Part shown: positions 21,303 to 31,929 of the stretch, piece by piece
Position numbering within the stretch: the first letter of the stretch is position 1
Layout: every line of letters begins with the position of its first letter
NCBI GenBank assembly: GCA_965153355.1
Contig: OZ231126.1
Location: 56,358,001-56,422,000, forward strand
DNA length: 64,000 nt
Direction: 5' to 3'
Source: Flaccisagitta enflata
Lineage: Eukaryota > Chaetognatha > Sagittoidea > Aphragmophora
Program-made: the position numbers and the translations under genes
The notes under the pieces: model-generated
The model's input: the letters and a program-made list of their open reading frames with translations, nothing else
What the model was told of the DNA's origin: nothing
The model's database searches: none

Positions 21303-22020
21303 AACTGCTGTGGTCGGTCCCACTGTTTTTCAATCGGGCCCGCTGAGAAAAAAACTTATATTTTAAGGCCTGATCATAACTCAAACTATTGTATATCGTT
21401 GTAAAAGAAATAGCAAGTTTTTGGAATTTTCCCATGGAACTCCTGACGTCAAGGTGGGTAAAAAAGAAGATTTTTTTCATTTTGTCTCTTTCCTTTCCGT
21501 ATCTACCCATATAAAAGGAAGTGAAGAGTTTTATAGAGAATATATTTCCCGCTTTTTTCCTGTTTTAAAAAAACAATTTCACCTTGTTGTGCATGATTTT
21601 TTCCGCGCATAATTCTCTTTGGTAGTTGGCTGAGCGTCTTCTCAATTTCTTGCAACATGCAGACAGATTGATCAAATGAAAGATAGGAAGAAGTTGGATC
21701 TGGAGGGGAGAATGAGGCAGTTAAGGTTAGTATATTCATTTATACTCTAATACATGTTGAATTTGGTACAGGGCAAACACTTGCAAAGCTAATTTCGATA
21801 CAGACAGCAAACCTCAACAGACTGACAAATTTTATCTTTTATTTGCAAATTTTCATGATCTTCAACAAAGTAGACAGGGGACCAGTCGACCAGGGGTGCA
21901 GGGGACACGGGGACAAGGAAATCAGGGGACCAGGGGTCCCAAAGTCTGTTTCCATTATAGACGGATTTCTGTTATACTGAGATTCGTGATTGCGGAAGGT
22001 AGATGATTGTTTTCATGTCA
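21303..22020. other. Intron 1 of gene A, no gene
   Basis: AT-rich sequence with a short array of GGGGACCAGGGG-type units at 21875-21950. No coding signal. Confidence 0.5.
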
Positions 22021-22023
22021 TTA

Positions 22024-22487
22024 TGTAAGTCTCGCACGCGGCTTAAAGGTGTTGGCCTTGTTTCCTTGGTAGTTGATTTAATCAAATCAACTACCAAGGA
22101 AACAAGGCCAGCACCTATAAGTCGCGTGCGAGACTTAAAGATTGATTTAAAATGACTTAGAATAACTTAGAAGGACTTAGTATACCCTAAAATGACTTAA
22201 CATGACTTAAAGAAATAAAATTTATAGAAAAATTATAAGTTTGACAGACCAACAGACCGACAGACGGACGGACGGACGGACGGATGGACGGACGGATGGA
22301 CAGACGGACAGACGGACAGACGGACAGACGGACGGACGGACGGACGGATGGATGGACAGAAGGACGGACGGACGGACGGACGGACGGATGGACGGACGGA
22401 CGGACGGACGGATGGATGGACGGACGGACGGACGGACAGATGGACGGACAAAGCGGGGTGTAGAGTCGCGTGCACGCGACTAAAAAA
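22024..22487 (-). repeat. AGTCGCG-family repeat, tail-to-tail palindrome
   Basis: Read on the minus strand, it starts TTTTTTAGTCGCGTGCACGC at 22487, has a (GTCCGTCC)n run of about 210 bp and AAGTCATTTT units, and ends GGCCTTGTTTCC at about 22096. A second tail, complementary to it, follows at 22026-22075. The two meet in a nearly perfect 110-bp palindrome centred at about 22079. Confidence 0.85.
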
Positions 22488-22601
22488 GGAATCAAGTGGT
22501 TGTCTTATAAAGTACTTCATGAGTAAAACACAGTTAAACCCCGCTGGGGTTTAACAGTAGGTTGTCTCACGACAGCCCGATTTAAAAGCAGTGTAAAATC
22601 A

Positions 22602-23060
22602 TTTTTAGTCGCGTGAACGCGACTCTAGAAGCCGCTATGTCGGTCTGTTGGTCGGTCCGTAACTTTTTTGAAATAAAGCCTAAATCTTCATTTTAAAGGT
22701 ATTTTAGGGTACTTTAGGGTATTTAAGGGTACTTCAGGGTATTTAAGGTTACTTTAGGTACTTTTGGGTACTTTAGGGTACTTAAGGGTTCTTTAGTGTA
22801 CTTTAGGGTACATTAGGTACTTAAGGGTACTTTAGTTTACTTTAGAGTACTTTAGGTACATAAGGTACTTTAGAGTACTTTGGGGTTGTTTAGGGTACTT
22901 AAGGGTACTCTAGGGTACTTTAGGTATTTTAGGTACCTTTACCTTTATTCCCTTTAACTTTATTACCTTAATTACCCTTATTATCTTTATTACCTTTATT
23001 ACCTTAATTACCCTAATTACCTTTATTGCCACGCGACTAAGGTTTGTTGACCTTGCTCTC
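22602..23060 (+). repeat. AGTCGCG-family repeat with GGGTACTTTA core
   Basis: The head TTTTTAGTCGCGTGAACGCG and a GGTCGGTCC run precede about 25 units of TTTAGGGTACT type (22695-22935) that grade into their complement (TTACCTTTA). The tail is GCCACGCGACTAAGG with TTGACCTTG. Confidence 0.85.
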
Positions 23061-23117
23061 CTTGAACATAAAAGAAGTGAAATTATTTTCATCGCGCCGG
23101 AGCTTAAAGAAAGTTAC

Positions 23118-25638
23118 CTACGTATGGCGTTATAGTGTTGTTCCAGAGAATCACCAATCGTATGGTTGTTCTGGTGGCGGCCTCAATCATACGAACCAAG
23201 TTGATAGAGGCACTTTGATAGTCAACGATGACGACGACGATGGCGTACTGACAGCCCAGACATTCTCGGATGTCCAGAAACTGCCACATTTTCTTGTTGG
23301 GCGAAGTTTTCGTTTTCTCTTCGATTCTGTCGCGTATGGAGCGGTGGGAGTAATTGCAAACCATACCATTGACATTGACTTTGCTCATCTCCTTGACAAC
23401 CTCGTTGGCCGCTCCCGCGATGAAGCGCTCTCTTCCATCGTCATTCCATTCCTTGATCGTCAGACTATCGGTAGAGACTGGATGTTGGGATTGATCGCAG
23501 GGGATCACGTCTCCATCCAAATCCGTCGCGTTTGTCTTTCCTTTCTCTTTGACCAATTGATCGATGCGCGCCTGAAAATCGTGGCAGAATTTCACGACCG
23601 CCGGTGGTGACCGAAGATTCGACGAAAGCGCCGTGTCCTCTTCGCTCTCCGGTCGATGACACATGGAGAACTTGATCAACTCCTCGTCGCGTCCTTTGGC
23701 CATGACTTGATTCATAACGTCGCAGGTGATGGCGTTGATGCTGGTTGAAACGACGATGTGCAGATCTTCTTTGCAAGCGTCGTAGAGGAATTTCCCATCG
23801 TCCATTCTAACGTTGAATGCCTCATATTCGTCGATGACGACCAGGCCAATTTCGTCCCACTGTACATGCCCCAGTTCGCTCGAGGTCGCCACCATCAGAC
23901 GACTGTGTATTCGAAAGCAGTAGTCGCATTTTTCAACGGCGTTTTTGCAACTGCAATAGGTGTTCAGCCTCTTCTGTAACATCATTTTGAGCTCGCTGAA
24001 TTTTTTGAACACGCTGAAGCAGACTTTTTTCTCGCTTTGACTCCTCAAATAATGCATGGCGACTTGCAACAAGATGAGCGTCTTGCCGCTTCCGGGGCAG
24101 CCTTTGATGAGCAAACGCAATTTTGGGTCATCCACTTGCTCAAACGCGTTTGTAACGTGATCGATGATTTTGCCTTGGTCGTAAGTGAACATGATCATGT
24201 TTCTGTCGAGAGACTGGTTGATAATCTGTTCATGGGCCTGTAGAAAGTTGTCCTCTAGGTGATGGAGAACCATGAGCACGCTGGCGATTTTCTCGATTGA
24301 TTCAACGTGGACTGGGCCTGAAACTGTTTCTTCAATCTTTTCCATCAGGCATGAAATGATGTCGGGTTTATCGGAAGATATGTACCAATGCCACACGGAG
24401 GGTTTTAAAGTGCGTTTGTCGATGAGGGTGTCGTTAGAAATGCGGGCTGATCCTTTTTTGACACTTACAACGGTGATGGGGAGATGTTTTTCCTTCACGC
24501 CAGCGATGTCAAAAATTTGCAATAACAATTCCTTTCCGTGGATGACTTGGTTTTTGAGGTCCTTGCCGAAAAAGCTGGACACTTCCAACAACCAAACGAG
24601 TCCATGTTTCGGCGAAAGCATGATGTTCTTAAGCAAATCGTGCCATTTGAAGGCTATGCTGCCCAACGATTTGTCAATGTTTCCTTGACTGAGGTCTGGC
24701 AAGATCAGAGCCGGCTCCCTCTTTTGGTTGTAATATTCACGGATGCCATTGATCGTCTTGTCCATCAGTTTTTCACCGACGCAAGCTGTCAGCAAGCCAG
24801 TGAGCGCACTTTGGGACAGTGATTGCTCTAGAGCTGGGCTAGGCAAGATACGATCAGCGGGGCTCTTGTCAAACTGAATTTGAGCGAGTTTGGGGATGAA
24901 CGTTACAGCGCAATTTTGCCAATTGGGATACTCCTTTTGAAAGTATTTGACAATGGCCGTCGTGTTTTCGAGAGTCACTTTTTTCCCCGTGCCGGGCAGA
25001 ATAAACTCAACGGCCGAGTCGCATTTGTTGGCCATTTTCTTGAAGGTGGCGGCGAAGTCGATGCAGTGACGACATTGAAATAGAGAATACGTCTCCATTC
25101 TACGAGACTCGTGGTCGTAAAACCCCTTGAATGCCTTCAGAATATCCGACAGACGCGAAACGTTGAGCAACCTTTTCATCTCCGTCCATTTCTTATCGCG
25201 CCATTTCTTCCTTTTCCTTTCCGAGTACCGGTCTAAGAAAACGATATCTTCTTCAAATCGCGAATACTGAGCCCCAACTCCGTAGTGATTTCTCTCGAAG
25301 GAGATGAACGCTTTTTCATCACCATCGATCACGTTGATCATGACTACGTGATGCTTCACCCACTTGCCGATAATGGGAAGTTTAATCTTCAGCGCGGAGG
25401 TGCAGTGTTTCACTTCCACTTTGGCATTTTTATCAACGACTTTGTAGATGTGTTGGCAAAGATCTTCGAAGTCGTCGGTTCGTTTTGGTTTGTCGCGAGT
25501 GCCGTCGTCGTAATTGATCCACCAGTATCCATAGTCGCCACCAGTGCCACATCCAAAAATGTGTCGAAGGCTTGGATCCGGTAACGCGTCTGTCTCCGTG
25601 TCAGTCTCTGTAACTGACTCCACCTCCATCTCCAGCAT
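23118..25638 (-). CDS. Gene A, exon 1: helicase-like NTPase with papain-like N-terminus
   Basis: The ATG at 25638 lies just inside an acceptor-like TCTCATGCAG (25647-25656), so a 5' exon is likely. The donor GTAG|GTAACT follows 23118 in phase 1. With exons 2 and 3 the CDS is 3003 nt, 1000 residues. Residues 25-245 form an unnamed domain with K-H-H-V-V-M-I (His 96-97) and C-I-D-F-A (Cys 192), positioned like the His and Cys of permuted papain/LRAT folds. The rest is an SF1 helicase-like NTPase: Q motif Y-D-Q-G-K-I-I (485-494), Walker A G-C-P-G-S-G-K-T (513-520), Walker B V-V-I-D-E-Y-E (600-606), S-T-S (631), S-S-N-L-R-S-P (672-678) and E-A-A-T-R. Schlafen or DUF2075 proteins are the nearest recalled NTPases. 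A C-x-C-x6-C-x2-C cluster at about 562-574 is absent from gene B. Confidence 0.88.
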
Positions 25639-25687
25639 CAGGGTTTCTGCATGAGAGAAAATAAAAAAAAGTAATCTCATGATCACA

Positions 25688-25770
25688 CAGAGTCAGCGGT
25701 ACCCGTTATCTTGCATTATAGTAGAGTAGTTGAGGGCAAGAGCAGGGCTGCAGCCCCAAAAAGGATGATG
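25688..25770 (-). repeat. Fragment of the GGCAGCGGCCCC-family tail
   Basis: On the minus strand it reads GGGGCTGCAGCCCTGCTCTTG ... ATAACGGGTACCGCTGAC, the conserved tail motif of the minisatellite elements. Confidence 0.65.
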
Positions 25771-27060
25771 TTTTGTTTAGTATTCCATAATCAGTCCAAA
25801 AAGAAGCAACCTTTTCTAATGAACCTGGAGTTGCGTCAGCCATGTTTAATGTGACATCAAGGGCGTATCCATCCAATATGAAGCAACATTTTCGTCGATG
25901 GAAGAATAAAAGGACGATGAGATTTCCTGTGGGAATGCAGATTTAGTTGCAAGAAATGATATTAATTGGTATTCCGGTTGGTCTGAAACGTGACATGACT
26001 TGTAGATAGTTGACTCTTTCCATGGACATAGTCTAATAAGGCCAATATGTGCGACCCGCGTATAAAATAAGTGAATGTACGTTTTGAATGAATGAATGAA
26101 TTGATGGATGAATGAATGAATGAATGAATGAATGAATGAATGAATGAATGAATGAATGAATGAATGAATGAATGAATGAATGAATGAATGAAATAGAATT
26201 TGGGAAGGCAGGAGTGGTAACAGGAATCGAAATCGTCATAAATGGCCGCTTTGCGCAGTTTAAACATTAGCGTGACGACCGACCGCACAAGAGACATATA
26301 AAGATGCACTGACGGACTTTGTAGATGGTTTTAAATCTCTTGATTGATGCTACATTACAGCTACAAATGGGATCAAGCTACCTTGTTAAGAACACCATAG
26401 GTGTCAATTGGATGAAAACAGTCAACAGTTATTTCTTTTCTTTTCTTTTTCATCAAAAAAGAAGCAGTTCTTATGACATGTTAGGAAATACCCGAGATGA
26501 CATGCAAACGAATCAGAAGCGAGTTGAAGGAAGATCTTTTCCAAAACGAGGAAGGCATCAGCCAATAAAAAGTAAAAGGGGATTTTTACCTGGTGCCAAA
26601 CCGGTTCCACAATCGTGACGAAGCGACTGAAATGTGTTTTTTTTTTTTCGGAAAATTGAATCGAGAATTGGATGATGCTTTTTTTCTGTTTCAGAGCGGA
26701 AACTTCGACTTAATCAGCATCAACAGCAAGATCAGGAATGAACAAAAATTTAAGGAGAGTTTAAACTCGAAAACAAAACGAGGCTTTGGAGAATCTTTCA
26801 GCTTTTTACACTCCCTAATCGTAGTTTTGTTGAGGGTCACACTCATCAAATTCATGAATATGAAATACGGAATATTAGCAGATTAGAACTTTTGGAGTTG
26901 TTTGCATTCGAAAGGAGAGACAAGAACGAAACGATCATTTGCATGTTTAGCAGATTATTTACAATCCTGTGTCAAGCTGAGTCTGTTCTATCAGGCTTCA
27001 CTTCAATGGCTAACTAGTGATATGCCCCACAAAAAATAGAAGGGTATACTACTCAAATCA
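25771..27060. other. Unassigned region upstream of gene A
   Basis: It holds a (GAAT)n array at 26082-26190 and otherwise AT-rich DNA. An upstream exon of gene A is expected here or beyond, but I cannot place it. Confidence 0.5.
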
Positions 27061-27063
27061 ATA

Positions 27064-27434
27064 AAAAAGCCGCACTTTTAAAAGGCAAATTGTCATTTTA
27101 AATTTCAAAATAATTAATTAAAATCTTAAACCATTAGAAAGCTCTCAAAAAGATCTTTCATTTAGCTCCAATCCTGCAATTCTAGCTTTATTTATTTAGA
27201 AATGGCATAAGAATTAGTAAAAACATTGCCATTATGAGTTTGCAATCCTATTGAAAAATGAGCATTTTTACAAATAAGGAGATAACTTTGACAAGCTCGT
27301 TTGAGATACAGATCTGGGATTGGTCTAGAATGAAAGAAAATTCAAAAATCTTTAAAATCACTTCAACAGAAAAGTGTTCAAATGATTTTTTTTTCTCATT
27401 CATCAACTCAAAATAGGGTGCGGCTTTTTTTTTT
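27064..27434. mobile_element. TA-flanked MITE, AAAAAGCCGCAC ends
   Basis: TA-AAAAAGCCGCAC on the left pairs with GTGCGGCTTTTT...TA on the right. The interior (GATACAGATCTGGGATTGGTC and flanks) recurs at 34595-34923 and 35810-36120. No ORF. Confidence 0.8.
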
Positions 27435-27959
27435 TAGTCGAGTAGTATGTTATTGCTTTTTACTATGTAGAATGGAAGGGTACTTGGTTCCTAGATAGGC
27501 CTAGATAGTGCACTATGAATATGATGGCGAATTTTCTCAATTATTTCAATTCAGAAAGTTAGCCATGGATATGGTTGGCATTGAGTAAGCGGCTTCGTTG
27601 TAGATCCAGTAGAAATTAACGATGCAATAACTTATTTGCTCACTGTTTTGAAGTTGTAATCGCAGTTGTCGTATCACGATACCAATTTTGCAAAAAAAAG
27701 GAAACGGATATCTTTTTTTAAAGTTCAACAATTCTCTTATTGAGTAAAAAGTTTTGTAACAAGTGAGAGACATAATCAACAATATAGAAAATATGATGAT
27801 TAAGAGATGATTAAGTGATGACATTTATGGGTTAACAGACGCGAATGAGAACGAAAAGACACAAGTAAAAAGGAAATAAGCAACAAGAATTAAGATAAAG
27901 GTAATTGCACTAATTGGCTTGTAAAAGCGATTAGCTCGGCATATTCGGTCAGTAGACAA
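27435..27959. other. AT-rich intergenic DNA
   Basis: No gene, repeat unit or RNA gene recognised. Confidence 0.4.
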
Positions 27960-28248
27960 AACATAATAGGTATTTATATCATACCGTTGATCCAACTTTG
28001 ATCAAACTTTCTGATAAAAAAATATTATATGCAATAACTGGTAGTTGAAATTACAGTTGGCTGTAATGAACAAAGAATTGTTTGCAATAATTGGTTATTA
28101 GAATTACAGCAGGCTGTAATGATCCCACTTTGTAACATTACAGCCGGTTGTAATTTCAACCACCAGTTGTTGCATACAAAATTATGTTTATTATCAGTAA
28201 CTTAGATCAATGCTAATGGTATGATATATATACCTATTATGTTATGGC
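27960..28248. mobile_element. Foldback element, about 290 bp
   Basis: The outer arms are CATAATAGGTATTTATATCA and GGTATGATATATATACCTAT. The inner arms (GCAATAACTGGTAGTTGAAA and its near complement) pair again, and a third internal TTACAGC/GCTGTAA block repeats. Nearly the whole length folds on itself. Confidence 0.75.
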
Positions 28249-28736
28249 CATGCACTGACTGTATTCAGCCATCTTCAATGAGGAATATATCTCTGGTGAC
28301 CCAACAGGAATTGCAGACGCGGGATAACAAATTTGTCGGCGATGAGAAAGTGATGTGACTTCTTTCTTCTGTTTCTATCACGGGAGTTTCTGTGCATGAC
28401 ACCTTTTGAAACAAATAATAATGGATAATGATAATGTGTGACAATATTATCTTCTCAATAAAGATCTTTACACTTTGTATAAAATGATGTGAAAATAGAT
28501 ACAAATGGATCGCAGAGTCATCAATATTCAGCTTGAGCCCCTTTTGACTGAGTTACAGCCGCCATTTGTCTGGGAAATGTTTTAAAGCGCGTTTTGAGGT
28601 ATTTTGGGGCGATGGCTTTCCAGACCATTCTCGCTTCTTTTTTGATCCCTTTTCTTCGCTACATTTAGACTTAAAGCTCCAAAAAGACTCAACAAATCAT
28701 TGCAAAATTGGTGACATAAATGAAGCTCTTCGAATT

Positions 28737-29422
28737 GGCAAGCAGTCTACGCAAACCGCATCTGTCTAGCTCAATGCGTTTAGAAATAATTCAAAAAGGA
28801 GTAAAATTATATTGTTTAAAGATAGTGAAAAAATAGTAAACGCGAAACTTTTATCGATCGATAAATTCCCTATTGTCAGCTATTCAAAAGCCTAACGAAC
28901 TAGTTCTGATGAACCTTTTGTATTCTAACTGCGTCCCTGTGTTAACGAATGCAGCCGAGGTAAAATTCTTTTCAAATGCAGAAATGCACGATTGTAATGT
29001 TGCTCTCAACAATGCTATACGCCGTATATTCACGTATAACAGATGGGAAAGCGTTAGACACTTACGCCGACAGCTTAGATTTCCAAATTTGACCGAAATT
29101 TTTTACTCTCGCAGTACTCAATTTCTGAAGAATTGTCTGAATGGTAAAACTCAGAATGAAGTAATTTTCCGACTTGCAACTTACACGAAGTTAGAAAACG
29201 TCGAAGATTGAACCTCTTTTATTATCATTTTTTTTTTCTCCCTCTTTTATTCTCCCTAGACTAACCTTAATATCTTTTGTAGTTAGAACCTTTGTGACTG
29301 TATGATCGAATGCCACTGTCATGTACTTGACGAATATAATATCATTCATTCAAAGTTGAATAACTTTTGAACGCATTGAGTTAGAGAGATGCGGTTTGCG
29401 TAGATTGCTTGCAAATTTGAAC
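28737..29422. mobile_element. Inverted-repeat pair surrounding a LINE fragment
   Basis: GCAAGCAGTCTACGCAAACC at 28738 pairs with GGTTTGCGTAGATTGCTTGC at 29391. The arms are about 45 bp with few mismatches. A LINE 3' fragment (28826-29357) fills the space, so the LINE probably inserted into a small foldback element. Confidence 0.7.
28826..29357 (+). pseudogene. 5'-truncated LINE, ORF2 C-terminus
   Basis: The frame ending at 29211 encodes the CR1/L2-type C-terminal domain (L-Y-S-N-C-V-P-V-L-T-N-A-A-E, A-I-R-R-I-F-T-Y-N-R-W-E-S), homologous to 16016-16294. The 3' UTR ends GACGAATATAATATCATTC, like the terminus of the full-length LINE. No endonuclease or RT remains. Confidence 0.85.
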
Positions 29423-29952
29423 GGCTTAGATGTGGCCATCAATTCTTTTAAGATCGGGCTAATTTAACTAGAGATATTAGTTCAAACATGTGTGGATTTA
29501 ACCAGAGATATTAACTAGAACATGTGTAGGTTTTTATTGTGAAGATAGTAATGGAATAGAATGTGATGTAATGGAATAGGATGTGAAGATAGTAATGGAG
29601 ACAAAGATGTGAAAGGGATATCCCTAATTTAACGAGAGATTCAAACCATATACATATGACGGCAAATTTTTGAAGGAAAACTAAGTGTTTCACCATACTT
29701 TTTGCATCATTTTCTGGACAAAAATGGTGCAAGAATGATTTTAAACGATAAATTGTCTCTAAAAACACTTGGAGTATATAGCTCTATCATGTTCTGGCCT
29801 CAAAAGTAATTTCGACAACTCATATCACATGTGAAATACAAGAAAATCAAGGTTTTTAATGAAATTTTGCTTACATTTTTTTGTTTGTTTTTACCGTTGA
29901 AATTCTAAGACTCAAATGCAGGGAAATTTTGCATTTCCAAAAATATACTATC
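29423..29952. other. AT-rich intergenic DNA with small direct repeats
   Basis: AACTAGAGATATTA/AACCAGAGATATTA (29470-29515) and GTGAAGATAGTAATGGA (29540-29605) occur twice each. No gene seen. Confidence 0.5.
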
Positions 29953-30506
29953 ATGGCCATAAATATACGGACAGCTTCAAAGTGTCATAACTTGCTTAAT
30001 TTTAATCGCAGTGAGATGATTTTTCAAAAAATCTATCAAATGAGACCAAGCTGGTTCCTGTATCTTTATTCGTTTAGAAATGAGAGCCAAATGAATAAAA
30101 CATTTGCCTTTTGCAAGAGTGGTTGGGCAAATCTTTCTTAGCTTATGGAGGATGGTGCACTGGCACACTGCGCCAAATATACTGCAAGATCTACGAGTTA
30201 AGCTAGTCTAGGGTTAGCCCATATCAATTTGGATCTCAATCAAATTGAGAACTCAAAAATGGAAAACCTGCAGAAACAGGGGAAAACAACAAGCAAAGCA
30301 GGGCTGAAATAAATCGCATAAATGGTTTGAGACAACATCACCCCAGAACCTTCAGTTTCTCTACAAGTCAATGCCAAAGTGAACACAGGCAGTGGTGGAT
30401 GCCCAACATGGTCATATTAAACATTAGATGCAGTCTGATATATTTGCTGCTCACCTTTAGTCAATGCATCAACTTATACACCTACTGTCCGTATATTTAT
30501 GGCCAA
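29953..30506. mobile_element. TIR element GGCCATAAATATACGGACAG
   Basis: TGGCCATAAATATACGGACAG at 29955 and CTGTCCGTATATTTATGGCC at 30485 are perfect inverted ends, and TA flanks can be drawn on both sides. About 550 bp with no ORF. It is downstream of gene B. Confidence 0.8.
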
Positions 30507-31017
30507 GATGATAGTTCTTTTTGTAATCGATTTTGGAAGAGAACTATGTTTTTTTTTTTCTCATTCTTTTATTTTCTATGGAATCATAGAATTTCAACGA
30601 GCCCTCTGTCAGCTACTAAAAATGAAATTTTCAGTAATTTGCATTATATTTTCTCCATTAATTAGAGCATCATTTGGTTCTTTTGCATGTTTGAATGCAA
30701 GTTATGCAAAAAAATATCAATCATGCTATATCTCAATGATTATTTTAGTTTAATCATTCAGTTTCATTCATTTTAATTTTTTACTTTGGCTCCTGTTGAA
30801 ACACAAATGTTGCCTTCGGAGGAACGCCGTCATATGAATAATTGCATAAAAATTGCATATGAATTGCAGATAAATTGCATATGAATTATTGCATAAACAT
30901 GCATATACATATGAATAATTGCAGCATAAATCAATGAAATGAAATTCAGATAATGAACAGATATAGGTTGCCTCATATTGTTGGGTGGACGCAATTTTGC
31001 TCACCTCATGCTCCTCT
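30507..31017. other. AT-rich DNA downstream of gene B
   Basis: An interrupted ATGAATTGCATA repeat lies at 30830-30925. AATAAA-like signals are common in the AT-rich sequence and none can be chosen as the gene B polyadenylation site. Confidence 0.4.
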
Positions 31018-31158
31018 TTAAAATTTGTCGATGGTTTGCTTCGTTTCCATCAACAAATCATTCAGTAGTTGAAACTTGGAAGACCTTTGCCCGTCCCACT
31101 TTCGCTTGCAACTTTCAAGTAGTGACTCATCCTTCGCCACCTTCTTCTTGCTCACGAT
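31018..31158 (-). CDS. Gene B, exon 3 (terminal)
   Basis: The acceptor CACTTTTCACAG precedes 31158, phase 0, and TAA is at 31018. Its 46 Lys/Glu-rich residues begin I-V-S-K-K-K. The core K-W-D-G-Q-R-S-S-K-x-x-L-L-N-D aligns with D-W-E-N-N-R-S-E-K-x-x-L-L-H-E of gene A. Confidence 0.8.
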   Translation of the reverse strand: MVSKKKVAKDESLLESCKRKWDGQRSSKFQLLNDLLMETKQTIDKF

Positions 31159-31193
31159 CTGTGAAAAGTGGATAACAGAACTCGATCACATAC

Positions 31194-31337
<144 letters not shown>

Positions 31338-31359
31338 CGCGCGTTACACAATGTCGCAC

Positions 31360-31757
31360 CTGCACCAAATGCAGTGGATGTTTCAACAATCTGGATTGCT
31401 TCACGCCAGTCCCCGGTCCGTAGCAGATATTTCTGACATGGACAATGACCGCGTTATCATTGTCGTTTTGAATGTCATCTTCACCCACTATCTTCACTTG
31501 GACGTCGGTGCAATTCTTCTCAAGTTCTTTAGATTCAAAGTCAGTGAGACCTTCTTTCAACAGAAATATCGTTGGACGATGATGATCAGCTCCATTTGCA
31601 TTCGCGTTCTGATCAAGCGCATGTTCTGCGTCTTCACGCTCAATGGCAGCGTAGTCGTGACTCTGTGTCATGGTTTTGGAAAGATCTTCGACGTACGATT
31701 TGACGCCATCTCTGGTACACACGTGATGGTGGAACGATAGACGCAAAAATGGAGGCA
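31360..31757 (-). CDS. Gene B, exon 2, motif-bearing
   Basis: The acceptor TTTCATTTTCAG precedes 31757 (phase 1) and the donor CAG|GTGCGA follows 31360 (phase 0). Its 132 codons have a variable N-terminal half, then the segment shared with gene A: D-V-Q-V-K-I-V-G-E-D-D-I-Q-N, D-N-A-V-I-V-H-V-R, H-P-L-H-L-V-Q. The two genes differ much more in the first half than in the motif, which suggests the motif is the constrained part. Confidence 0.85.
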
Positions 31758-31929
31758 CTGAAAATGAAAAAGAAAATAAGATATTTGAACGTGTTTCGAT
31801 TGGATAGCAATTTTGTTTGAGAAAAATAAATAGCTCAGTTGAGGCATTGTATCGATATCAATTTTTGTTGAAATGCCAAAATAGCTTCCATAAATGGGAA
31901 TCAAGTTAGTTCGAAAGTTACCATCGCAC

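Noticed and set aside
22187-22554. Long Arg/Pro/Thr frames across the GGACGGAC run
   Set aside because: They are tetranucleotide repeat output inside an AGTCGCG-family element.
23044-23610. Plus-strand 188-codon frame and others opposite gene A
   Set aside because: Shadow frames of the gene A exon on the other strand; the minus strand has domain motifs and valid splice sites.
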